A DNA stretch of 22,268 nucleotides from a virus, in the IMG/VR virus record IMGVR_UViG_3300042884_000549, positions 1 through 22,268 of that record; one strand, 5' to 3'. The notes beneath the pieces are model-generated. The model was not told the origin of the DNA, searched no databases, and worked only from the letters and a program-made list of their open reading frames with translations. Made by a program: the position numbers and the translations under genes. Every line of letters begins with the position of its first letter. Positions within the stretch are counted from its first letter, which is position 1. Shown here one piece after another: positions 15,267 to 21,427 of this stretch.

Positions 15267-17003
15267 ATGGCAGACCCATTGGATGCACTCACCGGAAAAC
15301 AACGAGCAATCATCAAGCAACTTGGTGACCTTGAGACTGCGCTCGAAAATGGCATGGCCGGAGCATTGCCGAAGGTCTTCGCAACTCTCTCTCGTGATGT
15401 TCAGAGAATCTCTGCCAATCTCTCGCTCGACCCGAATGACCGAGCCAAGACTCTCCGAGAGTTGATTGGGATGAAGCGGAAAATCGGTGACCTCGTGGTC
15501 AATAATCCGGCCTACCAAGAAGAGGTCAAGAAGTTGCTCAACGAGTTCTCGACCATCAAGAACTTGACCGACCGATTCATTCAGACCACCATCGATGACT
15601 TCGTGCCGACACGGAGATTGTACGATGCGATTCTGCAATCAAACATCGCCATCACCAAGGATGCGCTCCTCGGAGGAGGCATCGTGGACAATTTCGGGAA
15701 TGCGATTCAAGAAGTCTTGAAATCCAACATTGCCGGGGTCTCCGACCGAGCGCAATTGATGGAGACATTGAGGCAATTCATCGAAGGGACTCCTGAGCGA
15801 AAAGCATATCTCGACCGATACATCAAGCAGACCACCAACGATGCGGTGATGGTATTCAATCGGGAATATTTGCAGACCATCAGCGAAGACCTCGGTCTCA
15901 AGCATTATCTCTACCAAGGGACAATCATCGGTGACACGAGGCAATTCTGCCAATCGAGAGCCGGGAAGTATTTCACCAAGGCAGAGGTCGAGAAATGGGC
16001 ATCTCAAAGTTGGGATGGTAAGATGGCCGGCACGAATGAAACCACCATTTTCTCGTATGCCGGAGGATATAACTGCCGACATAAGTTGTGGCCGATTTCA
16101 GAGGAGCAGTACAACCGAGGCAAAGGAATTGTTGCACCGAAACCGACTCCTCCTCCGGTGGTCGCTCCACCACCATCGATTCCTCCGCAGATGACCGCAC
16201 CTCCGGTTCTGCCGAAGCCACCGAAAGCACCGAAAGGTTTTGCCGGGGATTACACGAAATTGCCATCTGATGTGAGAGGACTCAAACGATACCTCAACGA
16301 TGTTGTTGCCAAGAAAATTGGATTCCAATTTTTTGATGATATCAATGTATCGAGGGACTTACCAATTGATATGATGCAACAACAAGTGTCGGCCATTGAC
16401 CGATTGGCAGAAACCTACAAGGTTGCATCAAACAACAATCTACAAGTAAGGCCAATTTTGAAATTTCAAAGCACTCCAAAAACCTATGGAGAAGTTGGTC
16501 GGTCAATTTACATGAGCAATGGCGAATCGAGATTTCGGTTCATCAATTTAGGTCACCGGGTTGACCGACATCGAGTTCTCGGAAATTTATCCACCACAAA
16601 TCTTGACCAACCCAAATCTCTTGTGGATTTAGTCAATGAACGAATTGCGACTGCGGTGCATGAATTCGCTCATGTCATTACCTCATCTGATTACTATCAA
16701 AAAAACCGAAACAAGGCTCTGAATGAATTTTGGGATGCCATGAACGCATTGTATTCAGATTACAAGAAAGGGATGCCGAAAATGTATCAAAATGTCATCG
16801 ATGCCGGGGACAAGCATGGATATTTCTCAAAGCAATTCGACAAGGCAGTTGCAAACTATCGCCAAGAATATCTTGGTGACTATTCAACCACGGAGGTGGA
16901 TGAGTTCTACGCAGAAGCATTCGCAAACTTCAATCTCAATTCCCGGCCATCGAAATGGGCGATGGAGGTCAAAAAATTAGTGAACAAATATTTTCTCAAG
17001 TAA
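15267..17003 (+). CDS. MuF-like minor head protein fused to a C-terminal HExxH zincin domain
   Basis: This is a 578-aa protein; a GTG two codons earlier is a weaker start. Residues 1 to about 285 are a MuF-type head morphogenesis domain: a helical N-terminus, then DTRQFCQSRAGKYFT (about 223-237) and GGYNCRHKLWP (about 266-276), the conserved Cys/Arg/His end of MuF domains. Residues about 289-325 form a Pro/Lys/Ala-rich linker (PKPTPPPVVAPPP). Residues about 326-578 are a second domain with HEFAH (465-469) and a distal EFYAE (546-550), which fits a zinc metallopeptidase with a glutamate ligand. MuF proteins sit in the capsid near the portal, and C-terminal effector fusions are known as MuF polymorphic toxins. 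The DNA of the second domain is more AT-rich than the first, which suggests separate acquisition. Confidence 0.9.
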   Translation: MADPLDALTGKQRAIIKQLGDLETALENGMAGALPKVFATLSRDVQRISANLSLDPNDRAKTLRELIGMKRKIGDLVVNNPAYQEEVKKLLNEFSTIKNLTDRFIQTTIDDFVPTRRLYDAILQSNIAITKDALLGGGIVDNFGNAIQEVLKSNIAGVSDRAQLMETLRQFIEGTPERKAYLDRYIKQTTNDAVMVFNREYLQTISEDLGLKHYLYQGTIIGDTRQFCQSRAGKYFTKAEVEKWASQSWDGKMAGTNETTIFSYAGGYNCRHKLWPISEEQYNRGKGIVAPKPTPPPVVAPPPSIPPQMTAPPVLPKPPKAPKGFAGDYTKLPSDVRGLKRYLNDVVAKKIGFQFFDDINVSRDLPIDMMQQQVSAIDRLAETYKVASNNNLQVRPILKFQSTPKTYGEVGRSIYMSNGESRFRFINLGHRVDRHRVLGNLSTTNLDQPKSLVDLVNERIATAVHEFAHVITSSDYYQKNRNKALNEFWDAMNALYSDYKKGMPKMYQNVIDAGDKHGYFSKQFDKAVANYRQEYLGDYSTTEVDEFYAEAFANFNLNSRPSKWAMEVKKLVNKYFLK

Positions 17004-17006
17004 AAA

Positions 17007-17240
17007 ATGGAAGCAGTTGAATTACCATGTGCAACTTGTCAGCACTATCGATTTTTCAAAAAAGTCAATTGTGAGGCATTTCCGGATGGAATACCTGAGG
17101 ACATCATCCTTGGAACTAATCGGCACACCGAGATTCAACCCGGTCAAGCAAATGACTTCGTGTATTTACCGATGCCATGGGTTGCAGACCCATCGATTCC
17201 GCAACCTTTCATTGACCCTCGGAAATTGGAATCTGACTAA
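17007..17240 (+). CDS. Small Cys-rich phage protein next to MuF
   Basis: This is a 77-aa protein three bases after the MuF stop. C8xxC11xH13 and C22 could hold a metal. The segment CEAFPDGIPEDIILGTNRHT belongs to a widely occurring small phage protein pattern (CxxCxHF...CxAFPxGIP...H) often found beside head morphogenesis genes. Its role is not established; structural or head assembly accessory is plausible from context. Its end overlaps the convergent 161-aa gene by four bases. Confidence 0.8.
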   Translation: MEAVELPCATCQHYRFFKKVNCEAFPDGIPEDIILGTNRHTEIQPGQANDFVYLPMPWVADPSIPQPFIDPRKLESD

Positions 17241-17722
17241 TTCAGATTCTTGTTTTGAATCCATGCATGATGCTCTTCTGAATACACGAGGAGACCATGG
17301 CGAACGAGGACATCATGTTTCCATTTCCAATTGCTCCTCCGCTCTCTGCGATTGTACGAGGCATTCCCGAAGTTGATGATGAGGATGTTCTTCTCCTCAT
17401 TGAACCGGACTGATGCTCCCAAATTTGTGAACCCATCGCCTCTCCAATTCTTGAGGTCAAATTTGCCTTTCCCGAAAGCAGATGACCAAACATGAATGGT
17501 GTCTAATCCATCGAAGTCAATTTTTTCAACCCGGTCAACCGGGAATGTCAAGTAAATGTCTTGAGACTTCTTGATTGATGCCTTGGCCTTACGGACTGCA
17601 TCCGGATTCGGATTGTCCATGGCGATTGCCTTGTTGACACATGACCATCCGTATGGTGCGTTTTTGTAAAAGACCGGGGATGTGAGGACTTCTTCGCAGA
17701 GTGAGCAATGGCAGAGACTCAT
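17237..17722 (-). CDS. Zinc-ribbon-like protein of unknown function
   Basis: This is a 161-aa protein. The N-terminus (MSLCHCSLCEEVL) with C4, C6, C9 and a later C28 could bind zinc. A short Lys-rich helix follows (PDAVRKAKASIKKSQ), then a beta-rich C-terminal 100 residues with many Trp/Phe and basic residues (ASYNRRERRSNWKWKH). This suggests nucleic-acid binding, but no family was recognised. It has a motif-A leader and the second copy of the minus-strand promoter. Its end overlaps the convergent 77-aa gene by four bases, with no terminator between them. Confidence 0.78.
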   Translation of the reverse strand: MSLCHCSLCEEVLTSPVFYKNAPYGWSCVNKAIAMDNPNPDAVRKAKASIKKSQDIYLTFPVDRVEKIDFDGLDTIHVWSSAFGKGKFDLKNWRGDGFTNLGASVRFNEEKNILIINFGNASYNRRERRSNWKWKHDVLVRHGLLVYSEEHHAWIQNKNLN

Positions 17723-17740
17723 AATTCAATTGGTTAGTGA
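17720..17740 (-). repeat. Leader motif A, copy 2
   Basis: The minus-strand CACTAACCAATTGAATTATG ends in the start codon of the 161-aa gene. It shares ACTAACCAA with the copies at 14237-14262, 21224-21250 and 21396-21425, but lacks the long A-run. Confidence 0.55.
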
Positions 17741-17743
17741 GTG

Positions 17744-17776
17744 CAAAGCAACACTAACTTTTCGAATCTGCAAAAT
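17744..17776 (-). promoter_or_regulatory. Minus-strand promoter, family member 2
   Basis: TTTTG (17775-17771), 19 nt, then TTGCTTTG (17751-17744). The spacer begins CAGATTCGAAAA, identical to member 3. It is one mismatch from TAnnTTTG at the -7 box. Confidence 0.8.
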
Positions 17777-17794
17777 ATGAGGCAAAAAAAAGTT

Positions 17795-18214
17795 CTAAAT
17801 TTTTGCAAGTTGGAAGTGCATCCCATCTTTTCGTTTCCAAATTCCTCCCCAATCGAACCCGGCATCGGTGAAGCACTTCACGAATCCCGTAGAAAGAGTT
17901 GGCTCTTTTCCAAGGCCATTCGAGAAGGCATTGACATCGACTGCGACTCCCCATGAATGAAGAGACATCGCATTCGCTCCACGGATTTTCCGGATATTGA
18001 AACACCCATCCCATGTCTTGAGTTCTGCCACGAATCCCCGGTTGATGAGATTCCCAAATGCGATGCTCAGGGGCATCACCATGTCCTTGTTGCAGTAAAT
18101 GCGTTTCGGGATGACACCGATTTCGAGGGAGGTCGGGACATCCCACAAGACCATGCATGAATTGGATGGTGTAGGTGTTCCATATTTTGCAAAGCAGTCT
18201 CTTGAATTGACCAT
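17795..18214 (-). CDS. M15-family peptidase, probable endolysin
   Basis: This is a 139-aa protein with the zinc-ligand motifs of LAS peptidases (M15, VanY / phage L-alanyl-D-glutamate peptidase): SLHSWGVAVDV with H86 and D93, and DGMHFQL with H133. These enzymes cut peptidoglycan stem peptides. The length matches compact phage endolysins. There is no signal peptide, so release would need a holin; three small membrane-protein genes start divergently at 18274. An ATG at 18286 is in frame but would overlap the divergent gene start, so 18214 is preferred. The near-match TGAATTTG (minus strand, 18242-18235) may be its -7 box. Confidence 0.9.
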   Translation of the reverse strand: MVNSRDCFAKYGTPTPSNSCMVLWDVPTSLEIGVIPKRIYCNKDMVMPLSIAFGNLINRGFVAELKTWDGCFNIRKIRGANAMSLHSWGVAVDVNAFSNGLGKEPTLSTGFVKCFTDAGFDWGGIWKRKDGMHFQLAKI

Positions 18215-18245
18215 AAATGGAGAATTTATGAATGCAAATTCAGTA

Positions 18246-18253
18246 TATTTTTG
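18246..18253 (+). promoter_or_regulatory. -7 box before the small membrane-protein operon
   Basis: TATTTTTG matches TAnnTTTG exactly, 20 nt before the ATG at 18274, in the divergent spacer to the M15 gene. A possible TTTA lies about 17 nt upstream; it is a poor -33 box. Confidence 0.45.
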
Positions 18254-18273
18254 AACATTGATTTTCCGAAAAA

Positions 18274-18555
18274 ATGAAAGACACAATCACTCACTTCATC
18301 GCAGATGTGCCAGCATACATTCTCATCGCATGGGTGAATTTTGCGGAGGTGATTCCGGCAGACTTGACCGGAGTTGAGCAATGGTTTCTGCATTGGGGAT
18401 GGTTGCTCCTACTTGCTCTGCGATTGCTGAATGCAACCATTGACCTATACAAGAGGTCGAGAGCGCATGATTTCACGATTGTGGTTGATGGAGAAATCAA
18501 GAGAGTCGGAATTTGGAAATCAATCGTACACGAATTAAAACTCTTAATCAAATGA
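18274..18555 (+). CDS. Small membrane protein, holin candidate
   Basis: This is a 93-aa protein. Residues about 14-27 (AYILIAWVNFAEVI) are moderately hydrophobic, and 37-57 (WFLHWGWLLLLALRLLNATI) form a strong membrane segment, followed by a basic cytoplasmic-type tail. Size, topology and the neighbouring divergent M15 peptidase fit a holin, which would time lysis by letting the endolysin cross the membrane. No recognised holin family. The stop overlaps the next start as ATGA. Confidence 0.72.
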   Translation: MKDTITHFIADVPAYILIAWVNFAEVIPADLTGVEQWFLHWGWLLLLALRLLNATIDLYKRSRAHDFTIVVDGEIKRVGIWKSIVHELKLLIK

Positions 18556-18869
18556 CCATCATTTTGGAAAGACTCGCATTGGTTCTGATTCTTCTCGCAA
18601 TCGGGGTCAATTTTTACTTTGACAACCAAGCATACCAACGAGACATCAAAGCATCCAAGCACCTCGAAGAATGGAGCATGGGTCTGACATTGCGGATGGC
18701 CGGCATGGAATCAAAACTTGACTCCATGGAGAACGCAACCATCAAGGTTGCCAAGGCAACGATGTACATCGACTCATGCCAATCAGCGAAGTCGACCAAG
18801 GTTGAACGAGCAGAGCGGAGAGGCAAGTTTGTAGGAGGATTGCTCCGTGGATTATTTCCCGGAATATGA
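18552..18869 (+). CDS. Single-pass membrane protein with coiled coil, spanin-like candidate
   Basis: This is a 105-aa protein. An N-terminal membrane segment (LALVLILLAIGVNFYF, residues about 8-23) is followed by a helical, probably coiled-coil region to about residue 70, one Cys (about 77), a basic stretch (KVERAERRGK) and a Gly/Leu/Phe-rich end. The inner-membrane anchor plus periplasmic coiled coil resembles i-spanins, but no lipoprotein partner (o-spanin) is visible. The ATG at 18552 is chosen because of the ATGA overlap with the upstream stop; an ATG at 18513 is in frame but lies inside the previous gene. ATGA overlap also joins it to the next gene. Confidence 0.7.
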   Translation: MTIILERLALVLILLAIGVNFYFDNQAYQRDIKASKHLEEWSMGLTLRMAGMESKLDSMENATIKVAKATMYIDSCQSAKSTKVERAERRGKFVGGLLRGLFPGI

Positions 18870-19102
18870 GCGCAGAGAGGCAGTACAACAAGAGGATGCA
18901 AGTATATGCATATACCTCGGTGACTGCCATCCTCGTGGCATTGTTGCTCGGTGTCGGTTGGCTCTACAAGGTTGACCGGGTCGCATCGACCGACAACATC
19001 CTCCTCTTCATCCTTGCTCAAGTTCTCGGTGTATGGGTCGGGTTGTCGAATAAGATTTTCCGAATATTGAATCCAAACCCGGAAAAAGATTCTAATCACT
19101 AA
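18866..19102 (+). CDS. Two-segment small membrane protein, holin candidate
   Basis: This is a 78-aa protein with two membrane segments (about 16-33, VTAILVALLLGVGWLY; about 45-62, ILLFILAQVLGVWVGL), a charged N-terminus and a polar C-terminus (NPNPEKDSNH). Two-pass proteins of this size are typical class II holins. It is the third gene of a translationally coupled trio (ATGA overlap at 18866-18869). I cannot tell which of the trio is the holin; one may be an antiholin. Confidence 0.72.
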   Translation: MSAERQYNKRMQVYAYTSVTAILVALLLGVGWLYKVDRVASTDNILLFILAQVLGVWVGLSNKIFRILNPNPEKDSNH

Positions 19103-19107
19103 CTTTG
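19100..19107 (+). promoter_or_regulatory. -7 box before the 345-aa gene
   Basis: TAACTTTG matches TAnnTTTG exactly, and its first three bases are the stop codon of the upstream gene. It lies 16 nt before the ATG at 19124. No -33 box is visible. Confidence 0.45.
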
Positions 19108-19123
19108 CAAAAATCGAATCACC

Positions 19124-20161
19124 ATGAATTGTCTGACTGACTATGTTGGCCTCTTATCTTGCGGAAGCGCATCACCAATCTCAGGAGTTTATATCAATGA
19201 CTATCCGGGAATGGGGATGGAATTGCTTGAAAGCATAAGCACCCCGGAACAATATTCATATGCTGGGTTTTGGGAGTCGACTCAACGAGCATCGTACCAA
19301 CGATTCCGGATGGACATTCAAAAGGTATTGTTCTCGGTTGCCGAGGCGAGACTCGACCAAGTACTTTTTCGCACATCCAAGCAATATGTTCAGCAATGGT
19401 CGCAAATCACTCCTCTCGCTCCATCAGAGGAGTTCAGAGGAGTCTTCGTGAGCATTGAGGGGTCGAAGTACCTTGGTCTCCGGATTCGCCAATTGTATAT
19501 CTACAATGCCGGGTCGGAGGCGGTCAACGGAGTTCCATTCTCAATTTTCCAAACTCAAGATGGCAAGGTGATTTATTCCGGGACTGCCGACTTGAATCCG
19601 GGAATGAATTACATCCCGGTGAACGAGACATTCGTTTCGGATTTCGACAAAATCAACATCATGGTCGCAGTCGATTCGACCAACTTGTCAACCTTGACCG
19701 GGTCATTCATGGACTTCGGATGGGAGCAATTTGATGTCGAATGTGGCAATCGATTCTCGTGGATAATGAACAACGGATGGAGCATCTTCCCGGTGACCGC
19801 TCCGTTGAACTACGGACTTGGAGTCGATTGGAATCAAGACTCGACTCAATCGGGAATTTACATCGATGCAGACCTTGTCTGCTCACTCGACCAATTCATT
19901 TGCCACGAGAAGGAATATCTCACCGATGCATGGGCAAATCTCCTATGCTATCAAATCCTATGGGCGAAAATCTCATCGCCTCGTGCCAATTATTTCGCTC
20001 AGAGCAATCGAGAATTGACCGAGCGCAACATGACCACATTCTTGGACAACTACAATCAGAGCATCGCCACATGGGCGAATCAACTAAACCTAAAAGGAGA
20101 AGACTTGTGTTTCAATTGCGAGAACTCCGGCCTCATCCAACAAGGTTTTTCGAGACCTTAG
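19124..20161 (+). CDS. Conserved Bacteroidota-phage protein, probably virion-associated
   Basis: This is a 345-aa protein. The N-terminus (CLTDYVGLLSCG...SGVYINDYPGMGMELLE) matches a family I recall as widespread in Bacteroidota phages, without a settled function. The middle part looks beta-rich. The C-terminal 100 residues carry several Cys (DLVCSLDQFICHEKE; DLCFNCENSG) that could bind metal. It forms its own transcription unit: a -7 box upstream and a strong bidirectional terminator downstream. A structural or head/neck role is inferred from its place between lysis and neck genes. Confidence 0.75.
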   Translation: MNCLTDYVGLLSCGSASPISGVYINDYPGMGMELLESISTPEQYSYAGFWESTQRASYQRFRMDIQKVLFSVAEARLDQVLFRTSKQYVQQWSQITPLAPSEEFRGVFVSIEGSKYLGLRIRQLYIYNAGSEAVNGVPFSIFQTQDGKVIYSGTADLNPGMNYIPVNETFVSDFDKINIMVAVDSTNLSTLTGSFMDFGWEQFDVECGNRFSWIMNNGWSIFPVTAPLNYGLGVDWNQDSTQSGIYIDADLVCSLDQFICHEKEYLTDAWANLLCYQILWAKISSPRANYFAQSNRELTERNMTTFLDNYNQSIATWANQLNLKGEDLCFNCENSGLIQQGFSRP

Positions 20162-20169
20162 AGTTTTTC

Positions 20170-20185
20170 CATTTTTGAGAGAACG
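20170..20185 (-). repeat. Orphan copy of leader motif B
   Basis: On the minus strand CGTTCTCTCAAAAATG reads like the leaders at 20695 and 20942, but the ATG opens only a four-codon frame (MEKL, stop at 20160-20158) running into the end of the 345-aa gene. It looks like a remnant leader. Confidence 0.45.
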
Positions 20186-20219
20186 AAAAAAACCCGGATG
20201 ATGTCCGGGTTCTTTTTTT
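20186..20219. terminator. Bidirectional rho-independent terminator
   Basis: The 8-bp perfect stem AACCCGGA/TCCGGGTT (20191-20198 with 20204-20211) and 5-nt loop are flanked by an A-run at the left (20186-20190) and seven T at the right (20213-20219). It can end both the plus 345-aa unit and the minus island III transcript. Confidence 0.88.
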
Positions 20220-20322
20220 ACTGATTGGCGATGATGCTCCGAAAAACCATCGCTAAAATGAGAGCGATGAATCCTCCGATGATGATGACTTCAATTGACC
20301 AAGGACTTTTTTTCGGCCTCAT
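20218..20322 (-). CDS. 34-aa single-pass membrane protein
   Basis: A short frame encodes MRPKKSPWSIEVIIIGGFIA and then a hydrophobic stretch ending RSIIANQ. It has a basic N-terminus, one membrane segment (residues about 11-28) and a short polar tail, a coherent small membrane protein. It overlaps the end of the upstream minus gene by 32 nt in another frame and ends in the terminator T-run. Its function is unknown; it could be a lysis or superinfection-type peptide. Confidence 0.55.
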   Translation of the reverse strand: MRPKKSPWSIEVIIIGGFIALILAMVFRSIIANQ

Positions 20323-20695
20323 AATATGATGGCAATGGTGTGACAAAATATGCATTGTCAACGAGAGTGAGATTGCATTTCTTGAATTTCAGAATGTCAT
20401 ACCCATCGAATGCATTGATTTGTTTCTGAGCCATCTCAGGAGTGATGTCGATGATGATGGAGAAGTGAAACCCAAGGATTGAATTGTTCATGGTATATGA
20501 CATGAATGCCATTGGAACTTTTCCAAATTTCGATTCCCATGAAACGATGGAGATGACTCCACCGAAGGTTGAGATGAGATTCTGAATGTGATTCAGACCT
20601 CCGGACTCAACCGAGAGATGTCCTTTTATCCGAACAAAATTGTCACTTGTTGTGATTTCGCATTTTTGAATTTGTCCGATGATTGTATTCCACAT
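20291..20695 (-). CDS. Unknown phage accessory protein
   Basis: This is a 134-aa protein with alternating hydrophobic strands (FGGVISIVSWESKFG; SILGFHFSIIIDITPE), suggesting a compact alpha/beta fold, and no membrane segment or catalytic motif. The ATG at 20695 follows a tandem motif-B leader; an ATG at 20770 lies inside the upstream gene and is not used here. Part of the island III operon; function unknown. Confidence 0.72.
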   Translation of the reverse strand: MWNTIIGQIQKCEITTSDNFVRIKGHLSVESGGLNHIQNLISTFGGVISIVSWESKFGKVPMAFMSYTMNNSILGFHFSIIIDITPEMAQKQINAFDGYDILKFKKCNLTLVDNAYFVTPLPSYYEAEKKSLVN

Positions 20696-20725
20696 AATTT
20701 TTGAGAGATTAGAGTTTGAGAGATT
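20693..20725 (-). repeat. Tandem motif B before the 134-aa gene
   Basis: On the minus strand the 11-mer AATCTCTCAAA occurs twice exactly (20725-20715 and 20710-20700), 4 nt apart, just before the ATG at 20695. The upstream gene's stop overlaps the first copy. Confidence 0.6.
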
Positions 20726-20942
20726 ATTTTGAAAGGATGGTGATAAATTTGCGGTATTGAGATGCCTCACGAGTCATTTCGATGGACTCATATCGCTTGG
20801 CTCTATCGTTGAGCCATTGGATGAACTTCGAGGCAGTAAACTTACCCGAACCGAAGATTGTCCAAAATTCGATTTGGAACAAGCAGTCTTTTGCAATCAA
20901 TGATTGCTGAGATGCGATTTCGATGATTTGATTTTTTGTCAT
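20724..20942 (-). CDS. Unknown 72-aa accessory protein
   Basis: A 72-aa, mostly helical protein (KNQIIEIASQQSLIAKDCLF; SKFIQWLNDRAKRYESIEMT) with a basic C-terminal half. No family recognised. It has a motif-B leader at 20940-20954 and a strong hairpin just upstream of that leader. It lies within island III. Confidence 0.68.
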   Translation of the reverse strand: MTKNQIIEIASQQSLIAKDCLFQIEFWTIFGSGKFTASKFIQWLNDRAKRYESIEMTREASQYRKFITILSK

Positions 20943-20954
20943 TTTTTGAGAGAA
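20940..20954 (-). repeat. Leader motif B before the 72-aa gene
   Basis: The minus-strand TTCTCTCAAAAAATG ends in the start codon. It is the best-conserved form of motif B. Confidence 0.55.
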
Positions 20955-20958
20955 TTAT

Positions 20959-20978
20959 GGGGTCGATTGCTCGACCCC
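20959..20978 (-). other. GC-rich hairpin without T-run
   Basis: GGGGTCGA and TCGACCCC (20959-20966, 20971-20978) form an 8-bp perfect stem with a 4-nt loop between the 79-aa and 72-aa genes. No T-run follows on either strand, so it is more likely an mRNA-processing, stability or translation-control element than an intrinsic terminator. Confidence 0.6.
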
Positions 20979-20986
20979 GGTTTGAC

Positions 20987-21226
20987 TTATATCCATGAAA
21001 ATTTTAATCCATTTTTTCCGGTGCTGCAAGTGATTAGGATATATCCTAAACCTTTTTTCTCACCCAAATTTGGAACAATCAATTTGCCCGATAACAAATT
21101 TTTCTTGACTCGGTAGAGAATTGATTTTGTTTGAAAAGCACCGAGTTCAAGCATGAATTTTTGCTCATTGTGAGAAACAAAAATATGATTGGTTGATGTC
21201 CTTGATGTTGGTCTTCTGACTGCCAT
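20987..21226 (-). CDS. Unknown 79-aa accessory protein
   Basis: A 79-aa protein with a basic, Ser/Thr/Arg-rich N-terminus (MAVRRPTSRTST), then mixed strands and helices (SILYRVKKNLLSGKLIVPN). Its basic charge would suit nucleic-acid or membrane contact; no family recognised. It has a motif-A leader placed between the stop of the upstream gene and its ATG, so that leader works inside an operon as well as next to promoters. Confidence 0.68.
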   Translation of the reverse strand: MAVRRPTSRTSTNHIFVSHNEQKFMLELGAFQTKSILYRVKKNLLSGKLIVPNLGEKKGLGYILITCSTGKNGLKFSWI

Positions 21227-21250
21227 GTCTTTTTTTGTTATTGGTTAGTC
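21224..21250 (-). repeat. Leader motif A, copy 3
   Basis: The minus-strand GACTAACCAATAAC is followed by seven A and GACATG (start codon of the 79-aa gene). It is nearly identical to copy 1, but here without the promoter. Confidence 0.6.
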
Positions 21251-21254
21251 AAAA

Positions 21255-21398
21255 TTACTTGGCGATTACTGAAACAATGTGTGAACCTTGAGGAAATCCA
21301 ACAAAAATGTCAGACCCATTGATTGATACACGAGTAGTCTTGATGACTTCTCCGTTGAACTGAAATTCGATTTCGAAAATTTGGATGTTGTTCTGCAT
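21255..21398 (-). CDS. Unknown 47-aa accessory protein
   Basis: A 47-aa protein, MQNNIQIFEIEFQFNGEVIK and onward, of alternating hydrophobic residues that suggest a small beta-sheet. It is the first gene after promoter member 3. The ATG at 21398 is preferred to one at 21470, which lies upstream of the promoter -35 region and leader. Function unknown. Confidence 0.65.
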   Translation of the reverse strand: MQNNIQIFEIEFQFNGEVIKTTRVSINGSDIFVGFPQGSHIVSVIAK

Positions 21399-21425
21399 GA
21401 CTTTTTTTTGTACTTGGTTAGTGAG
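21396..21425 (-). repeat. Leader motif A, copy 4
   Basis: The minus-strand CACTCACTAACCAAGTAC is followed by eight A and GTCATG, the start codon of the 47-aa gene. Confidence 0.6.
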
Positions 21426-21427
21426 TG

